DNA of 64,000 nucleotides from Umboniibacter marinipuniceus (lineage in GTDB: Bacteria; Pseudomonadota; Gammaproteobacteria; Pseudomonadales; DSM-25080). Positions 1 through 9,429 of the stretch are shown in pieces (the stretch's first letter is position 1; each line of letters opens with the position of its first letter). The DNA is taken from contig NZ_REFJ01000006.1 of NCBI RefSeq assembly GCF_003688415.1, positions 18,387-82,386 of the forward strand, in the 5' to 3' direction. The translations under genes were made by a program, and so were the position numbers. The notes beneath the pieces were generated by a model. The model was not told where the DNA came from and made no database searches. It saw only the letters and a program-made list of their open reading frames with translations.

Positions 1-171
1 AGTAGAGGTATCTTCATTTCGAGTAGCAGTGCCTTTGTCTCGAGTAGATGTACCTTCATTTCGAGTAGCGGTGCCTTTGTCTCGAGTAGATGTAGTGACG
101 GCGCTCAGTGCGAGATTTTCAGCTTCGAGCGCGGCTAAGTCATATAAGGCGTTCCGATCAAGTTTATTCAT
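1..171 (-). CDS. Unrecognised protein with heptad tandem repeats, C-terminus outside window
   Basis: An open frame of 57 codons starts at an ATG at 171 and runs off the left edge without a stop. It begins 11 bases after the PilW-like stop codon, so it is probably the next gene of the same operon. Residues 1-26 are ordinary (MNKLDRNALYDL...); from residue 27 the protein is a tandem repeat of seven residues, alternating TSTRDKG and TATRNEG. This is a hydrophilic Thr/Arg/Asp-rich array encoded by 21-bp DNA repeats. PilX would be expected at this position in a Pseudomonas-type minor pilin operon, but there is no prepilin signal or hydrophobic helix. Function unknown. The plus strand is also open here, but the operon context and start position favour the minus strand. 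Confidence 0.55.
   Translation of the reverse strand, partial: MNKLDRNALYDLAALEAENLALSAVTTSTRDKGTATRNEGTSTRDKGTATRNEDTST
20..92. repeat. 21-bp tandem repeats
   Basis: Three 21-bp units (20-40, 41-61, 62-82) and the start of a fourth (83-92) each begin CGAGTAG. Units 1 and 3 differ at one base, and units 2 and 4 match over their first 10 bases, so the array is a 42-bp higher-order repeat. The array continues leftward past the window edge. It encodes the seven-residue protein repeat of the minus-strand gene. Length variation by slippage or recombination would keep the frame. Confidence 0.85.
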
Positions 172-182
172 AGACCCCGTGC

Positions 183-1196
183 TCACCCTCCGCGAACTTC
201 ACTCGGCAACGTGCTAAACGTAGGCCGTGTGGCCTGCGCAAGCTGTATTGACTGCGTTGACTGTGTAAGCTTTATTGACTGTATTGACTGTATTGGCTGA
301 GTAAGCTGCATTGACTGCCCAGTCGCTAATTGGGGCCAGACGCGCCTCTGAGCGGGGGCTCCCACCATAAGCTGCAAGCCACCATGATCGTTCTTCAACT
401 GCATCGCAATAAGTTGTGGCGAAACGGTGTTGTCATCGTATCGCCAATGTAACCAATCCCCGTCATACCATGCCCAATCCCACGCTCCGGCATAAAAGCC
501 AATAGTGCTAGTTGCGCCGCCCGTACTCACTAACTCCGAGGACAATGCCGAACTCTGGTTTGGGCCGTTGAGTTGTCGCCACGGATGGCGGTGTTCGCGC
601 AGGCTTAGTTGGCCTGTTGCATCGGTAAACAGCCACTGTTGCTTACGCAGAAAAACTAGCTCTCCTACCGTTTGCTGATTCCGGTAGAGACAGTTCTCCC
701 GCTGCCCGGAGCACGCTCCCAGGTCATAGCGATAGAACCCATTGGATACACTGGGTAACGGGGGCTCGGCAATAGCCAGTTCGGCGCCGCCACAATAGGG
801 AGAGACCAACCAATCACCAGGCGCTAGTTTGCGCGATGAGTAGAGCCTGACTTGATCACTAACCAGTTGCCAATACGCCCGATCCTGCGGTTCGGCCACC
901 AGCAGACCAACTACCGATTTATCATCCGATAACGTTAACAACGGAGAGGGGATAGCAAAGTCCAAGCAGCTGCGATTCATTGCTCGCTCAACGCTACTCA
1001 TAAGTTGCTCTGCCAACTGGAGTTGCCGTGCACTTTGCTCAGCCTGCTTGGACAGGCTGTAGGCAAAACGATTTTGACTCAGTACAAAATCAATCAGTGC
1101 CGTGAGAATTAACGCCGATATCAGGGTCCCAACTAGGAGTGATACAAGCGAAAATCCAGCCGCCGCTGGACTTGAGCGGGAAGCAATTATGTTCAT
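183..1196 (-). CDS. PilW-like minor pilin (type IV pilus)
   Basis: 337 residues. The ATG at 1196 overlaps the stop codon of the upstream PilV-like gene (ATGA), which fixes the start better than a longer frame beginning at 1304. The N-terminus has a short basic leader, a prepilin peptidase-type Gly, then FSLVSLLVGTLIS followed by a hydrophobic helix to about residue 35, the layout of class III/type IVa prepilins. Several cysteines (in YCGG, LGACSG, ENCLY) occur in the periplasmic part. PilW is a minor pilin that primes pilus assembly in the inner membrane. Odd feature: the position that is normally Glu5 of the mature pilin is Ser. Assignment rests on the prepilin signal, length and operon position next to ispH, as in Pseudomonas; it could be another prepilin-like pseudopilin. 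Confidence 0.65.
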   Translation of the reverse strand: MNIIASRSSPAAAGFSLVSLLVGTLISALILTALIDFVLSQNRFAYSLSKQAEQSARQLQLAEQLMSSVERAMNRSCLDFAIPSPLLTLSDDKSVVGLLVAEPQDRAYWQLVSDQVRLYSSRKLAPGDWLVSPYCGGAELAIAEPPLPSVSNGFYRYDLGACSGQRENCLYRNQQTVGELVFLRKQQWLFTDATGQLSLREHRHPWRQLNGPNQSSALSSELVSTGGATSTIGFYAGAWDWAWYDGDWLHWRYDDNTVSPQLIAMQLKNDHGGLQLMVGAPAQRRVWPQLATGQSMQLTQPIQSIQSIKLTQSTQSIQLAQATRPTFSTLPSEVRGG

Positions 1197-1564
1197 TGAC
1201 GCCGCTCCAAGCAGGCCTGCTCCAAGCCATACTGCCAACACACGGGGCTGGCGCTTAACCCAGTGGTTTGAAGTGACCGTGGGAGTGGCCAGGGCCAGTC
1301 GCATGCTGAGGATACGTCACAATTTAAATGGCGGTGCTGAGGCCTGATTAGGTAGCGCTCCGCCGAGGTGACAAAACGCCTTGCTTCGGCCAATTGAAAG
1401 GTGGCACTGGCGTGGGCAAGAAGTTGCTGCTGACTGGCTAGCACCAGCGCCGTTAGCAGAACTAATAATAGTGCCTCGATTAAACTGGTACCGCGTTGAG
1501 CAAGATAGGCGCTCCGCCGAGGCGAAGCACCTCGTTCATCATAGCGTTTGGCGGATGCTAACAT
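1193..1564 (-). CDS. PilV-like minor pilin / prepilin-type protein
   Basis: 123 residues from the ATG at 1564, chosen because GGAGG lies seven bases upstream; a longer frame to 1621 runs back into the terminator. Residues 1-23 are a basic leader ending in QRG, followed by TSLIEALLLVLLTALVL, a prepilin cleavage site with Glu5 kept and a hydrophobic helix. The rest is a small periplasmic domain with two Cys pairs, consistent with a disulfide-stabilised minor pilin. It overlaps the PilW-like gene by four bases, so the two are translationally coupled. PilV works with PilW, PilX and FimU as a priming complex for type IV pili. No fimU/fimT-like gene is present between this gene and ispH. Confidence 0.65.
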   Translation of the reverse strand: MLASAKRYDERGASPRRSAYLAQRGTSLIEALLLVLLTALVLASQQQLLAHASATFQLAEARRFVTSAERYLIRPQHRHLNCDVSSACDWPWPLPRSLQTTGLSASPVCWQYGLEQACLERRQ

Positions 1565-1603
1565 GGTAAATCCTCCAATGGATTGACCGTTAGCATGACG
1601 AAA

Positions 1604-1630
1604 AAAAGGCGAGTTATGCACTCGCCTTTT
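1604..1630 (-). terminator. Intrinsic terminator after ispH
   Basis: Perfect 10-bp inverted repeat (1604-1613 and 1621-1630) with a 7-base loop; read on the minus strand it ends in a run of seven T. It separates the ispH cluster from the pilin genes, which therefore need their own promoter. Confidence 0.85.
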
Positions 1631-1648
1631 AGGGGTTAATGAGAGCTT

Positions 1649-2602
1649 TTAGTCCCGAGTGATATCAACCAAGCGCAATTCTTTGGGCAGTGAAAAACGA
1701 ATATTCTCTTCAATACCACTAATCTCCGCGGCAACGCCCGCACCAAGCTCTTCGAGGCGAGTGAGTACAGATTGAACCAATACCTCAGGCGCCGATGCGC
1801 CAGCGGTGATACCTACGGAAGTCACGCCGTCTAACCAAGCACTATCAATATCTTCCGCTGAGTCAATTAGGTAGCTCGTAGCACCTACGCGCTCAGCAAG
1901 CTCACGGAGACGGTTAGAGTTCGAGCTGGTTGCCGAGCCTACCACTAAGACCAAATCATTATTTTCGGCAAGTTCACGCACCGCATCTTGGCGATTCTGC
2001 GTGGCGTAACAAATATCGTCTTTACGCGGCCCATGAATATTAGGGAACTTTGCTCTTAGCGCATTAATCACCATGGCCGTATCATCCATGGACAAGGTAG
2101 TCTGGGTCACATAGGCTAACTTACTATCATCATCCACAGACAGTGCTGACACATCCGCTTCATCTTCAACAAGATGAATTCTGCCGCCAAAGGCGGTGTC
2201 AAATCGGCCCATTGTGCCTTCAACTTCCGGGTGCCCTTCGTGGCCAATGAGAATGCAGTCAAAGCCGGCTTTCGCGTACTTCACGACTTCCATATGGACC
2301 TTGGTGACCAGCGGACAAGTGGCATCAAATACTTTCAGGCCGCGCTTTTCTGCTTCAAGTTCAACGGCCTTCGACACGCCGTGAGCGCTAAAGATCACGA
2401 TGGTATCATCAGGGACTTCGTGTAGTTCCTGAACAAAGACTGCGCCGCGCTCCTTGAGCGTATCTACCACATATTTGTTATGGACTACCTCGTGGCGAAC
2501 ATAGATGGGCGCGCCAAAACTATCGAGCGCACGATTAACAATTTCAATGGCTCTATCTACGCCCGCACAAAAACCACGGGGATTCGCTAAGCTAACATTC
2601 AT
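1649..2602 (-). CDS. ispH: 4-hydroxy-3-methylbut-2-enyl diphosphate reductase
   Basis: 317 residues. IspH (LytB) is the last enzyme of the MEP pathway, reducing HMBPP to IPP and DMAPP with a [4Fe-4S] cluster. The three cluster cysteines are at 12, 96 and about 198, and the active-site residues His41, His74, His124 and Glu126 are in their usual contexts ([22 protein letters not shown]). The ATG at 2602 gives the family N-terminus [18 protein letters not shown]; a GTG two codons upstream at 2608 overlaps the fkpB stop and is the alternative. It is the last gene of the lspA-fkpB-ispH run. Its product feeds octaprenyl synthesis by IspB, also in this window. Confidence 0.97.
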   Translation of the reverse strand: MNVSLANPRGFCAGVDRAIEIVNRALDSFGAPIYVRHEVVHNKYVVDTLKERGAVFVQELHEVPDDTIVIFSAHGVSKAVELEAEKRGLKVFDATCPLVTKVHMEVVKYAKAGFDCILIGHEGHPEVEGTMGRFDTAFGGRIHLVEDEADVSALSVDDDSKLAYVTQTTLSMDDTAMVINALRAKFPNIHGPRKDDICYATQNRQDAVRELAENNDLVLVVGSATSSNSNRLRELAERVGATSYLIDSAEDIDSAWLDGVTSVGITAGASAPEVLVQSVLTRLEELGAGVAAEISGIEENIRFSLPKELRLVDITRD

Positions 2603-2604
2603 AC

Positions 2605-3045
2605 TCACTCGGCTGACTCCACACCAACAATAAGAACTTTGAAATTGAGCGTTTCGCCAGCTAAGGGATGATTAAAGTTAACCACCACTTCGGTGTCCGT
2701 AATTTCATGAATCACACCGGCAATTTCACCCTCGGGGCCGTTGGCGAAATTCATCACCAGCCCCACTTCAATGGCTTGATCCGGGGCGAAAAGATCGCGT
2801 GCTACGCGCTGGAAGTTTAGCTCATTCGGTTGTCCGAAGGCATCTTCCGGCGGCACGGAAAAGGTGCCCTCGAATCCGGGCGTAAGACCAACAAGGTGTT
2901 GCTCAAAGCCAGGCAATAAGGAGCCGTCACCCATGACAAAGCTGACCGCATCCCGATCAAAGGTGGAATCTATTTCGCGGCCATCTGCAGTGGTTAGCGC
3001 AAACTTCAAGCTCACTTTGCTGGTAGGTGAAATAACCTCAGACAT
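2605..3045 (-). CDS. fkpB: FKBP-type peptidyl-prolyl cis-trans isomerase, SlpA/FkpB type
   Basis: 146 residues from the ATG at 3045; AAGGAG sits about seven bases upstream, so a longer frame to 3075 is not needed. The protein has the SlyD/SlpA arrangement: an FKBP domain ([33 protein letters not shown]) with an inserted chaperone flap in the middle and the closing [15 protein letters not shown]. It is a cytoplasmic proline isomerase and folding helper. The start lies eight bases inside the end of lspA and the stop touches ispH, the same lspA-fkpB-ispH order found in enterics and Pseudomonas. Confidence 0.93.
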   Translation of the reverse strand: MSEVISPTSKVSLKFALTTADGREIDSTFDRDAVSFVMGDGSLLPGFEQHLVGLTPGFEGTFSVPPEDAFGQPNELNFQRVARDLFAPDQAIEVGLVMNFANGPEGEIAGVIHEITDTEVVVNFNHPLAGETLNFKVLIVGVESAE

Positions 3046-3529
3046 CGGCTGTCTCCTTGGCCTTTTTGTGGTCACGATAGGCGTCTATGAGTAGCAGCAC
3101 TCCACCAATACAGATTGCCGAATCGGCGATGTTAAATGCCGGCCAATACCACTGCTGGTAGTACCACTGAATAAAGTCAATCACATAACCAAACATCACT
3201 CGATCGTATAAGTTACCCAAGGCACCACCTAGGATCAGAGCAAGGGCTAACGACAATAGCTTTTGTTCGGTGGCAATGCGTTTAATCCACACCACTAAGC
3301 CCACCGAAATAATACTAGTGAGAATCACAAAGAACCAACGCTGCCAGCCACCGGCTTCAGCAAGAAAGCTGAACGCCGCACCAGTGTTATACAACAGCGT
3401 GAAATTAAATCCCGGCATAACGGCAACAGGATCAGCATAATTCAGCTGCGTAACCGCAATGGTCTTGGTGACTTGATCAATAACAAGAATAACTAGGGCA
3501 ATCACATACCAACGTGCTACAGACATCAT
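3038..3529 (-). CDS. lspA: Lipoprotein signal peptidase (signal peptidase II)
   Basis: 163 residues, an inner-membrane aspartic protease that removes the signal peptide from diacylated prolipoproteins. There are four hydrophobic segments (about 7-24, 65-85, 91-108, 134-151). The catalytic dyad is Asp118 (GYVIDFI) and Asp136 (FNIADSA), with the family motif GNLYDR just before. The start ATG at 3529 overlaps the ileS stop, indicating translational coupling; a second ATG follows directly at 3526. Confidence 0.97.
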   Translation of the reverse strand: MMSVARWYVIALVILVIDQVTKTIAVTQLNYADPVAVMPGFNFTLLYNTGAAFSFLAEAGGWQRWFFVILTSIISVGLVVWIKRIATEQKLLSLALALILGGALGNLYDRVMFGYVIDFIQWYYQQWYWPAFNIADSAICIGGVLLLIDAYRDHKKAKETADV

Positions 3530-6318
3530 GCGAATTGACGCTCCTCACCATCACCATCCACGTTCGTTACACAACGACCGCACAGGGTTGGGTGTGATTC
3601 AATTTGACCCACATCTTCACGATGGTGCCAACAGCGCTCGCACTTCTCATGTGCGCTCTTTACAACGGCTACCTTCAAACCGTCAATCTCCGTGGCTGAC
3701 GCATTGGCGTGCTCGCCAACCGTGGCACCGGAAGTGATTAATACAAAGCGCAGCTCATCACCGAATACGTTGAGTAGCGAGGCCAGTTCGGGATCCGCTT
3801 CTAGCGTTAGTTCGGCATCCAAGGAGCCGCGTATTACACCTTCGTTACGCGCCTTCTCAATGGCCTTGTTCACAGCGGTTTTAACTGTCATCACTCGCTG
3901 CCAATCTTCATCGGTGATTGCCACTTCTCCCTCTAGACGAGCGAGCTGATCATACCAGTGAGCAATGAAGACTGACTCTTCGCGCTTACCTGGGAGATAC
4001 GCCCAAGCTTCGTGAGCGGTGAAGCTGGTAATTGGCGCTAACCAACGAACCATGGCCTCGGCAATATGGTAAATCGCCGTTTGCGCAGAACGACGCGCCA
4101 GCGAATCCGTACCGCAGGTGTACTGGCGGTCCTTGATGATATCGAGGTAAAAACCACCTAGATCGACAATGCAGAATTGCTGCAGTTTCTGGTAGATGGA
4201 ATGCAGACTATAGGTTTCATAATCGGCTTTGATTCCGTCCTGCACTTTCGCGGCGCGATCAACCGCCCAGCGATCAATAGCCACCATATCCTGCGCGCTG
4301 ACTAAATCAGTTTCTGGATTGAAACCCACCAAGTTGGACAATAGGAAACGCAGGGTGTTGCGAATACGACGGTAGGACTCTGCAGTGCGCTTAAGAATTT
4401 CATCGGACACGCTCATCTCAGCACTAAAGTCCGTCGCAGACACCCAAAGGCGAAGAATATCAGCACCCAGGTTGTTAACGACTTTCTGCGGTGACATCAC
4501 GTTACCGATTGACTTGGACATCTTTCGTCCTTGCGCGTCTACGGTAAAGCCATGAGTCAGTACCTGCTTGTAGGGCGCTTCGCCGTGCATCGCGATGGCG
4601 GTCTTTAGTGATGATTGGAACCAACCACGATGCTGGTCACTGCCTTCGAGGTAAAGGTCCGCAGGGAAACGCAGGTTATCGCGACGAGACACCACCGAGT
4701 AATGAGTAACGCCTGAGTCAAACCAAACGTCTAAGGTATCGGTGACTTTGTTGTAGTGCTGAGCGTCAGCGCCCAGTAATTCCTCGGCATCCAGCTCGAA
4801 CCATGCCTCAATACCTTTGCCCTCAACACGCTGAGCCACTTGCTCAATCAGGGCCGCGGTGTTGGGGTGAAGGTCACCCGTTTCCTTGTGAATAAAGAGC
4901 GCGATGGGAACACCCCAGGTACGCTGACGAGAGATACACCAGTCTGGTGAACCATTCAGCATGGTTTCGATACGGGCTTCGCCCCATTCTGGCAACCATT
5001 CAACCTGTTTTACTGCCGCCAGTGCAGACTCCAACAAACCCTCTTGGGTCATACTCACGAACCATTGCGGTGTAGCGCGGTAGATGAGCGGCGTTTTGGT
5101 ACGCCAGCAGTGTGGATAAGAGTGACGGAACTTCTCTGCTTTAAGCAGCACTTTGTTCTCGCGCAGTAGTTCAATGACTTTTTCATCCACTTTGTAAACG
5201 TGCTCGCCCGCAAACAACGGCGTGCTGTCACGGTAGATTCCGTTATCATCTACACGGTTGATAGTGCCAATGCCGTACTTACGACCTACCGCGAAATCTT
5301 CAACGCCATGATCAGGCGCAGTGTGCACAGCACCCGTACCCGCATCAACGGTAACATGGTCACCTAAAATAACGGGGAGCTTGTCCTCGTAGAAGGGATG
5401 TTTAACAAGTTGATTTTCAAACTTGGCACCCATCGCATGAGCAATGATTTTGTAATCGTCTAGTTCATAGCGCTTGAAGGAGTCTGCCACTAGGGCTTCA
5501 GCAAAAACAAAGTACTCACCCTGGTGCTCAACCAAGCAGTATTCAAGCTCAGCATTCAAGCTGACCGCCTGGGACGACGGTAATGTCCACGGCGTTGTGG
5601 TCCAAATCACCACACTTACCTGACCAAGATTTTCTTGGCCAAAGGCTTCAAAAACTGCCGCTGGGTCTACCGCACGGTAGGCAACATCAATGGCGTAGGA
5701 AGTCTTGTCCTGATACTCAACCTCAGCTTCAGCCAACGCTGAACCGCCGACAACACTCCAGTAGACGGGTTTGAAGCCCTTAACGAGGTGACCGTTCTCG
5801 GCAATCTTGCCCAGTGCACGAATGATGTCTGCTTCGGTTTGAAAGTCCATAGTGAGATAGGGATTGTTCCATTCACCTAAAACTCCCAGACGAATAAAGT
5901 CAGCCTTCTGTCCGGCTACCTGTTTTGCTGCATAAGTACGACACGCTTCGCGAAACTTAGCGTAGGGAACTTTGACGCCCGCTTTGCCCAGCTTCTTTTC
6001 AACGTTGTGTTCAATGGGAAGGCCGTGACAATCCCAGCCCGGGACATAGGGCGCATCAAAGCCAGAAATGGTTTTTGATTTGACGATAATGTCTTTCAGA
6101 ATCTTGTTAACGGAGTGACCAATGTGGATATCACCGTTGGCGTACGGTGGTCCATCATGAAGAATGAACTGCTCACAACCTTTACGCGCCTCGCGAATGA
6201 GCTCATACAATCCTGATTCGTCCCATTCTTTGAGCATCTGTGGCTCACGCTGTGCCAGATTTCCACGCATAGGGAAACCAGTTTCTGGCAGGTTTAATGT
6301 ACTTTTGTAATCACTCAT
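3526..6318 (-). CDS. ileS: Isoleucyl-tRNA synthetase
   Basis: 930 residues, class Ia synthetase that charges tRNA-Ile and edits misactivated valine. The HIGH motif is at residues 65-68 (NGDIHIGHS) and KMSKS appears in [10 protein letters not shown]. The editing (CP1) domain lies between them. The C-terminus carries a zinc-binding set ([10 protein letters not shown] and LCGRCV), typical of the bacterial enzyme of this clade. The start ATG overlaps the ribF stop by four bases, and the stop overlaps lspA. This ribF-ileS-lspA cluster is widely conserved in gammaproteobacteria. Confidence 0.98.
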   Translation of the reverse strand: MSDYKSTLNLPETGFPMRGNLAQREPQMLKEWDESGLYELIREARKGCEQFILHDGPPYANGDIHIGHSVNKILKDIIVKSKTISGFDAPYVPGWDCHGLPIEHNVEKKLGKAGVKVPYAKFREACRTYAAKQVAGQKADFIRLGVLGEWNNPYLTMDFQTEADIIRALGKIAENGHLVKGFKPVYWSVVGGSALAEAEVEYQDKTSYAIDVAYRAVDPAAVFEAFGQENLGQVSVVIWTTTPWTLPSSQAVSLNAELEYCLVEHQGEYFVFAEALVADSFKRYELDDYKIIAHAMGAKFENQLVKHPFYEDKLPVILGDHVTVDAGTGAVHTAPDHGVEDFAVGRKYGIGTINRVDDNGIYRDSTPLFAGEHVYKVDEKVIELLRENKVLLKAEKFRHSYPHCWRTKTPLIYRATPQWFVSMTQEGLLESALAAVKQVEWLPEWGEARIETMLNGSPDWCISRQRTWGVPIALFIHKETGDLHPNTAALIEQVAQRVEGKGIEAWFELDAEELLGADAQHYNKVTDTLDVWFDSGVTHYSVVSRRDNLRFPADLYLEGSDQHRGWFQSSLKTAIAMHGEAPYKQVLTHGFTVDAQGRKMSKSIGNVMSPQKVVNNLGADILRLWVSATDFSAEMSVSDEILKRTAESYRRIRNTLRFLLSNLVGFNPETDLVSAQDMVAIDRWAVDRAAKVQDGIKADYETYSLHSIYQKLQQFCIVDLGGFYLDIIKDRQYTCGTDSLARRSAQTAIYHIAEAMVRWLAPITSFTAHEAWAYLPGKREESVFIAHWYDQLARLEGEVAITDEDWQRVMTVKTAVNKAIEKARNEGVIRGSLDAELTLEADPELASLLNVFGDELRFVLITSGATVGEHANASATEIDGLKVAVVKSAHEKCERCWHHREDVGQIESHPTLCGRCVTNVDGDGEERQFA

Positions 6319-7259
6319 TCAATAACCTTAAACTCATTAACAAAGTAATCGCGAGCGGCCTGTTGGTCGCGTGCGATTTGTTGCTGTAATTCTGCAAACG
6401 ATGAAAACGCTTGTTCATCGCGAAGTTTAGTCAAAAAGACAACCGTTATGGCTTGCCCGTAAATATCTTGATCAAAATTAAAAAGGTGAGCCTCTAACGA
6501 CGGTATTGGCTCCGCACCAACGGTAGGTTTTACGCCAATATTTGCCACGCCTTGATGCCATTCACCAGCCACTAGCACACGAACCGCGAACACCCCATGC
6601 AAGGGCGAGCGACGCCGGCGCAGTGCAACGTTCGCAGTTGGCACGCCAATGGTTCTGCCTAACTGCCTGCCCTTGCCCACGTGACCTTGAATGCTAAAGT
6701 CTCGGCTTAAGAGCTGCTTCGCTTGCGCGCAGTCTCCGCTTAGCAGTAGCTCGCGAATACGCGTGGAGCTGACCCGCTCACCATGCACTTCCGTGGTAGG
6801 CGTATCTTCAACGATGAAGCCCGATTGAGGTGCTAGCTGTTGCAGCAGCGCGAAGTCACCCTCACGGTTGGCACCGAAACGAAAATCATCGCCCACGATT
6901 AAGTGCTGAGTTTTCAGCCCCTCTACCAGCACCCTAGACACGAACTCCACCGGCGTCATGTTCTGAATTTGCTGATTAAAGCGCAGACAGACAATTCGCT
7001 GGATGCCATAGGACATCAGCAACTCAACCTTATCGCGAAAACGACTGAGCCGAGCGGGCGCCTGATCCGGCGCAAAATACTCACTCGGCTGAGGTTCAAA
7101 CAACACCACGGTAGGCACCGCATTGGCGGCTTCAGCGAGTTGTTTGACGCGATTAAGGATGGCTTGGTGCCCTAGATGTAAACCGTCGAATGCACCAATG
7201 GTCACCACTGATGCAGAGCTGATTTGAACTAAGTTGTGCAAGCCCCGTATCAGCTGCAT
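6315..7259 (-). CDS. ribF: Bifunctional riboflavin kinase / FAD synthetase
   Basis: 314 residues. The N-terminal nucleotidyltransferase domain contains [11 protein letters not shown] (residues 22-32) and the SSTRIRELL motif; it makes FAD from FMN. The C-terminal riboflavin kinase domain starts near residue 190 ([23 protein letters not shown]). First gene of the ribF-ileS-lspA-fkpB-ispH run and coupled to ileS by a four-base overlap. No FMN riboswitch-like structure is apparent in the 79-base upstream gap. Confidence 0.97.
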   Translation of the reverse strand: MQLIRGLHNLVQISSASVVTIGAFDGLHLGHQAILNRVKQLAEAANAVPTVVLFEPQPSEYFAPDQAPARLSRFRDKVELLMSYGIQRIVCLRFNQQIQNMTPVEFVSRVLVEGLKTQHLIVGDDFRFGANREGDFALLQQLAPQSGFIVEDTPTTEVHGERVSSTRIRELLLSGDCAQAKQLLSRDFSIQGHVGKGRQLGRTIGVPTANVALRRRRSPLHGVFAVRVLVAGEWHQGVANIGVKPTVGAEPIPSLEAHLFNFDQDIYGQAITVVFLTKLRDEQAFSSFAELQQQIARDQQAARDYFVNEFKVIE

Positions 7260-7338
7260 GTAAGGCGATTCTCTTTGATCAAAATATGATCGTCGAAGTA
7301 TACCTATAAATTGATAGCATTTCAGCTAAGAACAACAA

Positions 7339-8898
7339 TTATTTTGGCGCTAAAAGATGGCGTTTTCGCCAGCCCAATAACGGCACTAAACCGAAGTAGC
7401 AAACTAAGCCAGAAACCACATAGAGCGCTAGATAGGAAGCGCGCTCGCCAAATTCAGCACCGTCCCAAAACAGCGGGAATTCCAGCTGCAGGAACACCAA
7501 CAATGACGCCATGCAACACCCCGCGAGTAGGGGTGGAAGGATACTCATACTCTGCTGCGCCGACAACCAAGCGCCGTCTCGGCGCAAACCAAACCAAAGT
7601 AGACCCGCGTTGAGCCAGGCTGATGCCGCGGTTGCCAGCGCAAGTCCGGCGTGACCGAGATGATAATCGACCAGCAGGTAAACAAAGATAAGGTTGAAGA
7701 CCATATTGGCGATCATCGCGACGATGCCATACTTCACCGGCGTTTTGGTATCCTGGCGAGAATAGAAACCCGTAGCCAGCACTTTGATCCACATGAATGC
7801 CAATAACCCTAGCGCGTAGGCGCGGAGCGCCCATGCGGACTGACGAACCCCAAAATCACTCAGTTCGCCATAACCGAATAAGGTGAAGATCAGCGGCTCA
7901 GCCAAGACGATCAACGCAATGGCCGCGGGGAAACCAATAGCGAACACCAATCTGGATGCCCAACGCAGCGTGTCTGAAAAGGCGTCAATACCCCCACGCA
8001 CATGCTTGCGGGATAAGTTGGGTAACACCACAGTGGCCAGCGCGATACCGAACACCCCCAGAGGCAACTCAGCCAAGCGGTCTGAATAATACAACCAGGA
8101 AACGCTACCACCCGGAAGAAATGAGGCGATAACCGTATCCAGTAGCAGGTTGATCTGACTCACGCTGACACCAAAGAGCGCGGGAATCATTAATCTAAGT
8201 ACCTTAGAAACACCCTTGTCGCCGCGAGTCATCTCGGGCTTTGGCAGGAGTTGAAGATGAGCCAAAAATGGCAACTGGAAAATTAACTGAATCACTCCCG
8301 CAATCAAAATACCCCACGCCAGTGCATAGGCGGGCTCCTCGAACCATGGCGTTAAGAAGATGGCGCAGGCGATTAACGACAGATTGAGAAATATGGGCGT
8401 AATGGCTGGCACCGCAAAGCGGTCATAGCTGTTTAAGATCGCTCCCGCGAAGCCTGTTAGTGAGATTAAGGCCAGATAGGGAAAGGTAATCCGCAGCATC
8501 TCCGAGGCCATGTTGAACTTCTCGGGCTCATCCCAGAAGCCAGGCGCAAAAATAAGCATCACCTGCGGCGCAAAAATCACCACCAACACGGTGATAGATA
8601 TCACTGAGGCGCCCAGCCACCCACACATTCGATTGATGAATTGATGTACCGCAAACTTGGAGCCATTCTCTCTGTACTCCGACAATACTGGCACAAATGC
8701 TTGCGCGAACGCGCCTTCGGCAAACAGTCTTCGGAGAAAGTTAGGAATTTTAATGGCCACGTAAAATGCATCGGCCGCTGCAGTATCGCCCACAACTCGC
8801 GCAAGGATGATATCGCGCGCTAAACCAAGCACCCGCGAAATCATTGTCATAGTACTCACGATCAGGCCACTACGGACCAATCCTTGCGATTTTGCCAA
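7339..8898 (-). CDS. murJ: Lipid II flippase MurJ
   Basis: 519 residues, polytopic inner-membrane protein of the MVF/MOP superfamily that moves lipid II to the periplasmic side for peptidoglycan synthesis. About 14 hydrophobic helices are visible. The N-terminus GLIVSTMTMISRVLGLARD and the loop RRLFAEGAFAQAFVPVL are diagnostic of MurJ (MviN). It is divergent from rpsT and followed after 79 bases by ribF on the same strand. Confidence 0.96.
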   Translation of the reverse strand: MAKSQGLVRSGLIVSTMTMISRVLGLARDIILARVVGDTAAADAFYVAIKIPNFLRRLFAEGAFAQAFVPVLSEYRENGSKFAVHQFINRMCGWLGASVISITVLVVIFAPQVMLIFAPGFWDEPEKFNMASEMLRITFPYLALISLTGFAGAILNSYDRFAVPAITPIFLNLSLIACAIFLTPWFEEPAYALAWGILIAGVIQLIFQLPFLAHLQLLPKPEMTRGDKGVSKVLRLMIPALFGVSVSQINLLLDTVIASFLPGGSVSWLYYSDRLAELPLGVFGIALATVVLPNLSRKHVRGGIDAFSDTLRWASRLVFAIGFPAAIALIVLAEPLIFTLFGYGELSDFGVRQSAWALRAYALGLLAFMWIKVLATGFYSRQDTKTPVKYGIVAMIANMVFNLIFVYLLVDYHLGHAGLALATAASAWLNAGLLWFGLRRDGAWLSAQQSMSILPPLLAGCCMASLLVFLQLEFPLFWDGAEFGERASYLALYVVSGLVCYFGLVPLLGWRKRHLLAPK

Positions 8899-8929
8899 TT
8901 TCTTATACTCCTACGTAATTACGCAGATC

Positions 8930-8957
8930 TTAACACCATTACCAGTTGTGCTACACT
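8930..8957 (+). promoter_or_regulatory. Putative sigma70 promoter for rpsT
   Basis: TTAACA (8930-8935), a 16-base spacer and TACACT (8952-8957), about 118 bases upstream of the rpsT start in the divergent murJ/rpsT region. Pattern match only. Confidence 0.4.
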
Positions 8958-9075
8958 AGCAGCCTATTGTCGATTTATTCGACATTATTGCGATTGACTA
9001 TTGACAATCGGTGGCGCGAGCGGCATAGTTCGCGACCTCAATTTTTGAACCATGATTTCTTAAAGGAGCTTTACG

Positions 9076-9342
9076 GTGGCAAACTCCCCGCAAGCAAAAA
9101 AACGCGCTCGTCAGGCTGAAAAGTCTCGTTCGCACAACGCGAGCCTGCGCTCCATGGTGCGCACCTACATTAAAAAAGTAGTTGCCGCCATCGAAGCAGG
9201 TGATCACGAAGCAGCAAAGGCAGCATTCGCTGCAGCAGAGCCGGTCATTGACCGTTTTGCAGACAAGGGTATCTTCCACAAGAATAAGGCAGCTCGTATC
9301 AAGAGCCGTCTTAACACCCAGGTCAAAAAGCTAGCTGCTTAA
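9076..9342 (+). CDS. rpsT: 30S ribosomal protein S20
   Basis: 88 residues, binds 16S rRNA early in 30S assembly. [18 protein letters not shown] at the start is the S20 signature. The start codon is GTG with AAAGGAG seven bases before it; S20 in E. coli also uses a non-ATG start, linked to autoregulation. Single gene with its own terminator. Confidence 0.97.
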   Translation: MANSPQAKKRARQAEKSRSHNASLRSMVRTYIKKVVAAIEAGDHEAAKAAFAAAEPVIDRFADKGIFHKNKAARIKSRLNTQVKKLAA

Positions 9343-9357
9343 GATCGCGTTAAAAAG

Positions 9358-9382
9358 AACCGGCTTTATGCCGGTTTTTTTT
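9358..9382 (+). terminator. rpsT terminator
   Basis: Perfect 7-bp stem AACCGGC/GCCGGTT (9358-9364, 9370-9376), five-base loop, then eight T. The minus-strand reading also ends T-rich, so it may serve the convergent proB gene. Confidence 0.9.
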
Positions 9383-9429
9383 CGTCTGTACTTTTTCGCT
9401 ACTTGGCGTACCTAAGCGGCCTCTCACCA

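Noticed and set aside
29..217. Plus-strand open frame of 62 codons at the left edge
   Set aside because: It arises from the 21-bp repeats being open in several frames and runs over the PilW-like 3' end; it has no ribosome site and opposes the operon.
7260..7338. Possible FMN riboswitch upstream of ribF
   Set aside because: The spacer is only 79 bases and lacks the conserved multi-stem FMN aptamer; FMN riboswitches usually control ribB or transporter genes rather than this ribF-ileS cluster.
8998..9279. Minus-strand open frame of 93 codons opposite rpsT
   Set aside because: It is the antisense shadow of a clear S20 gene and has no ribosome site.
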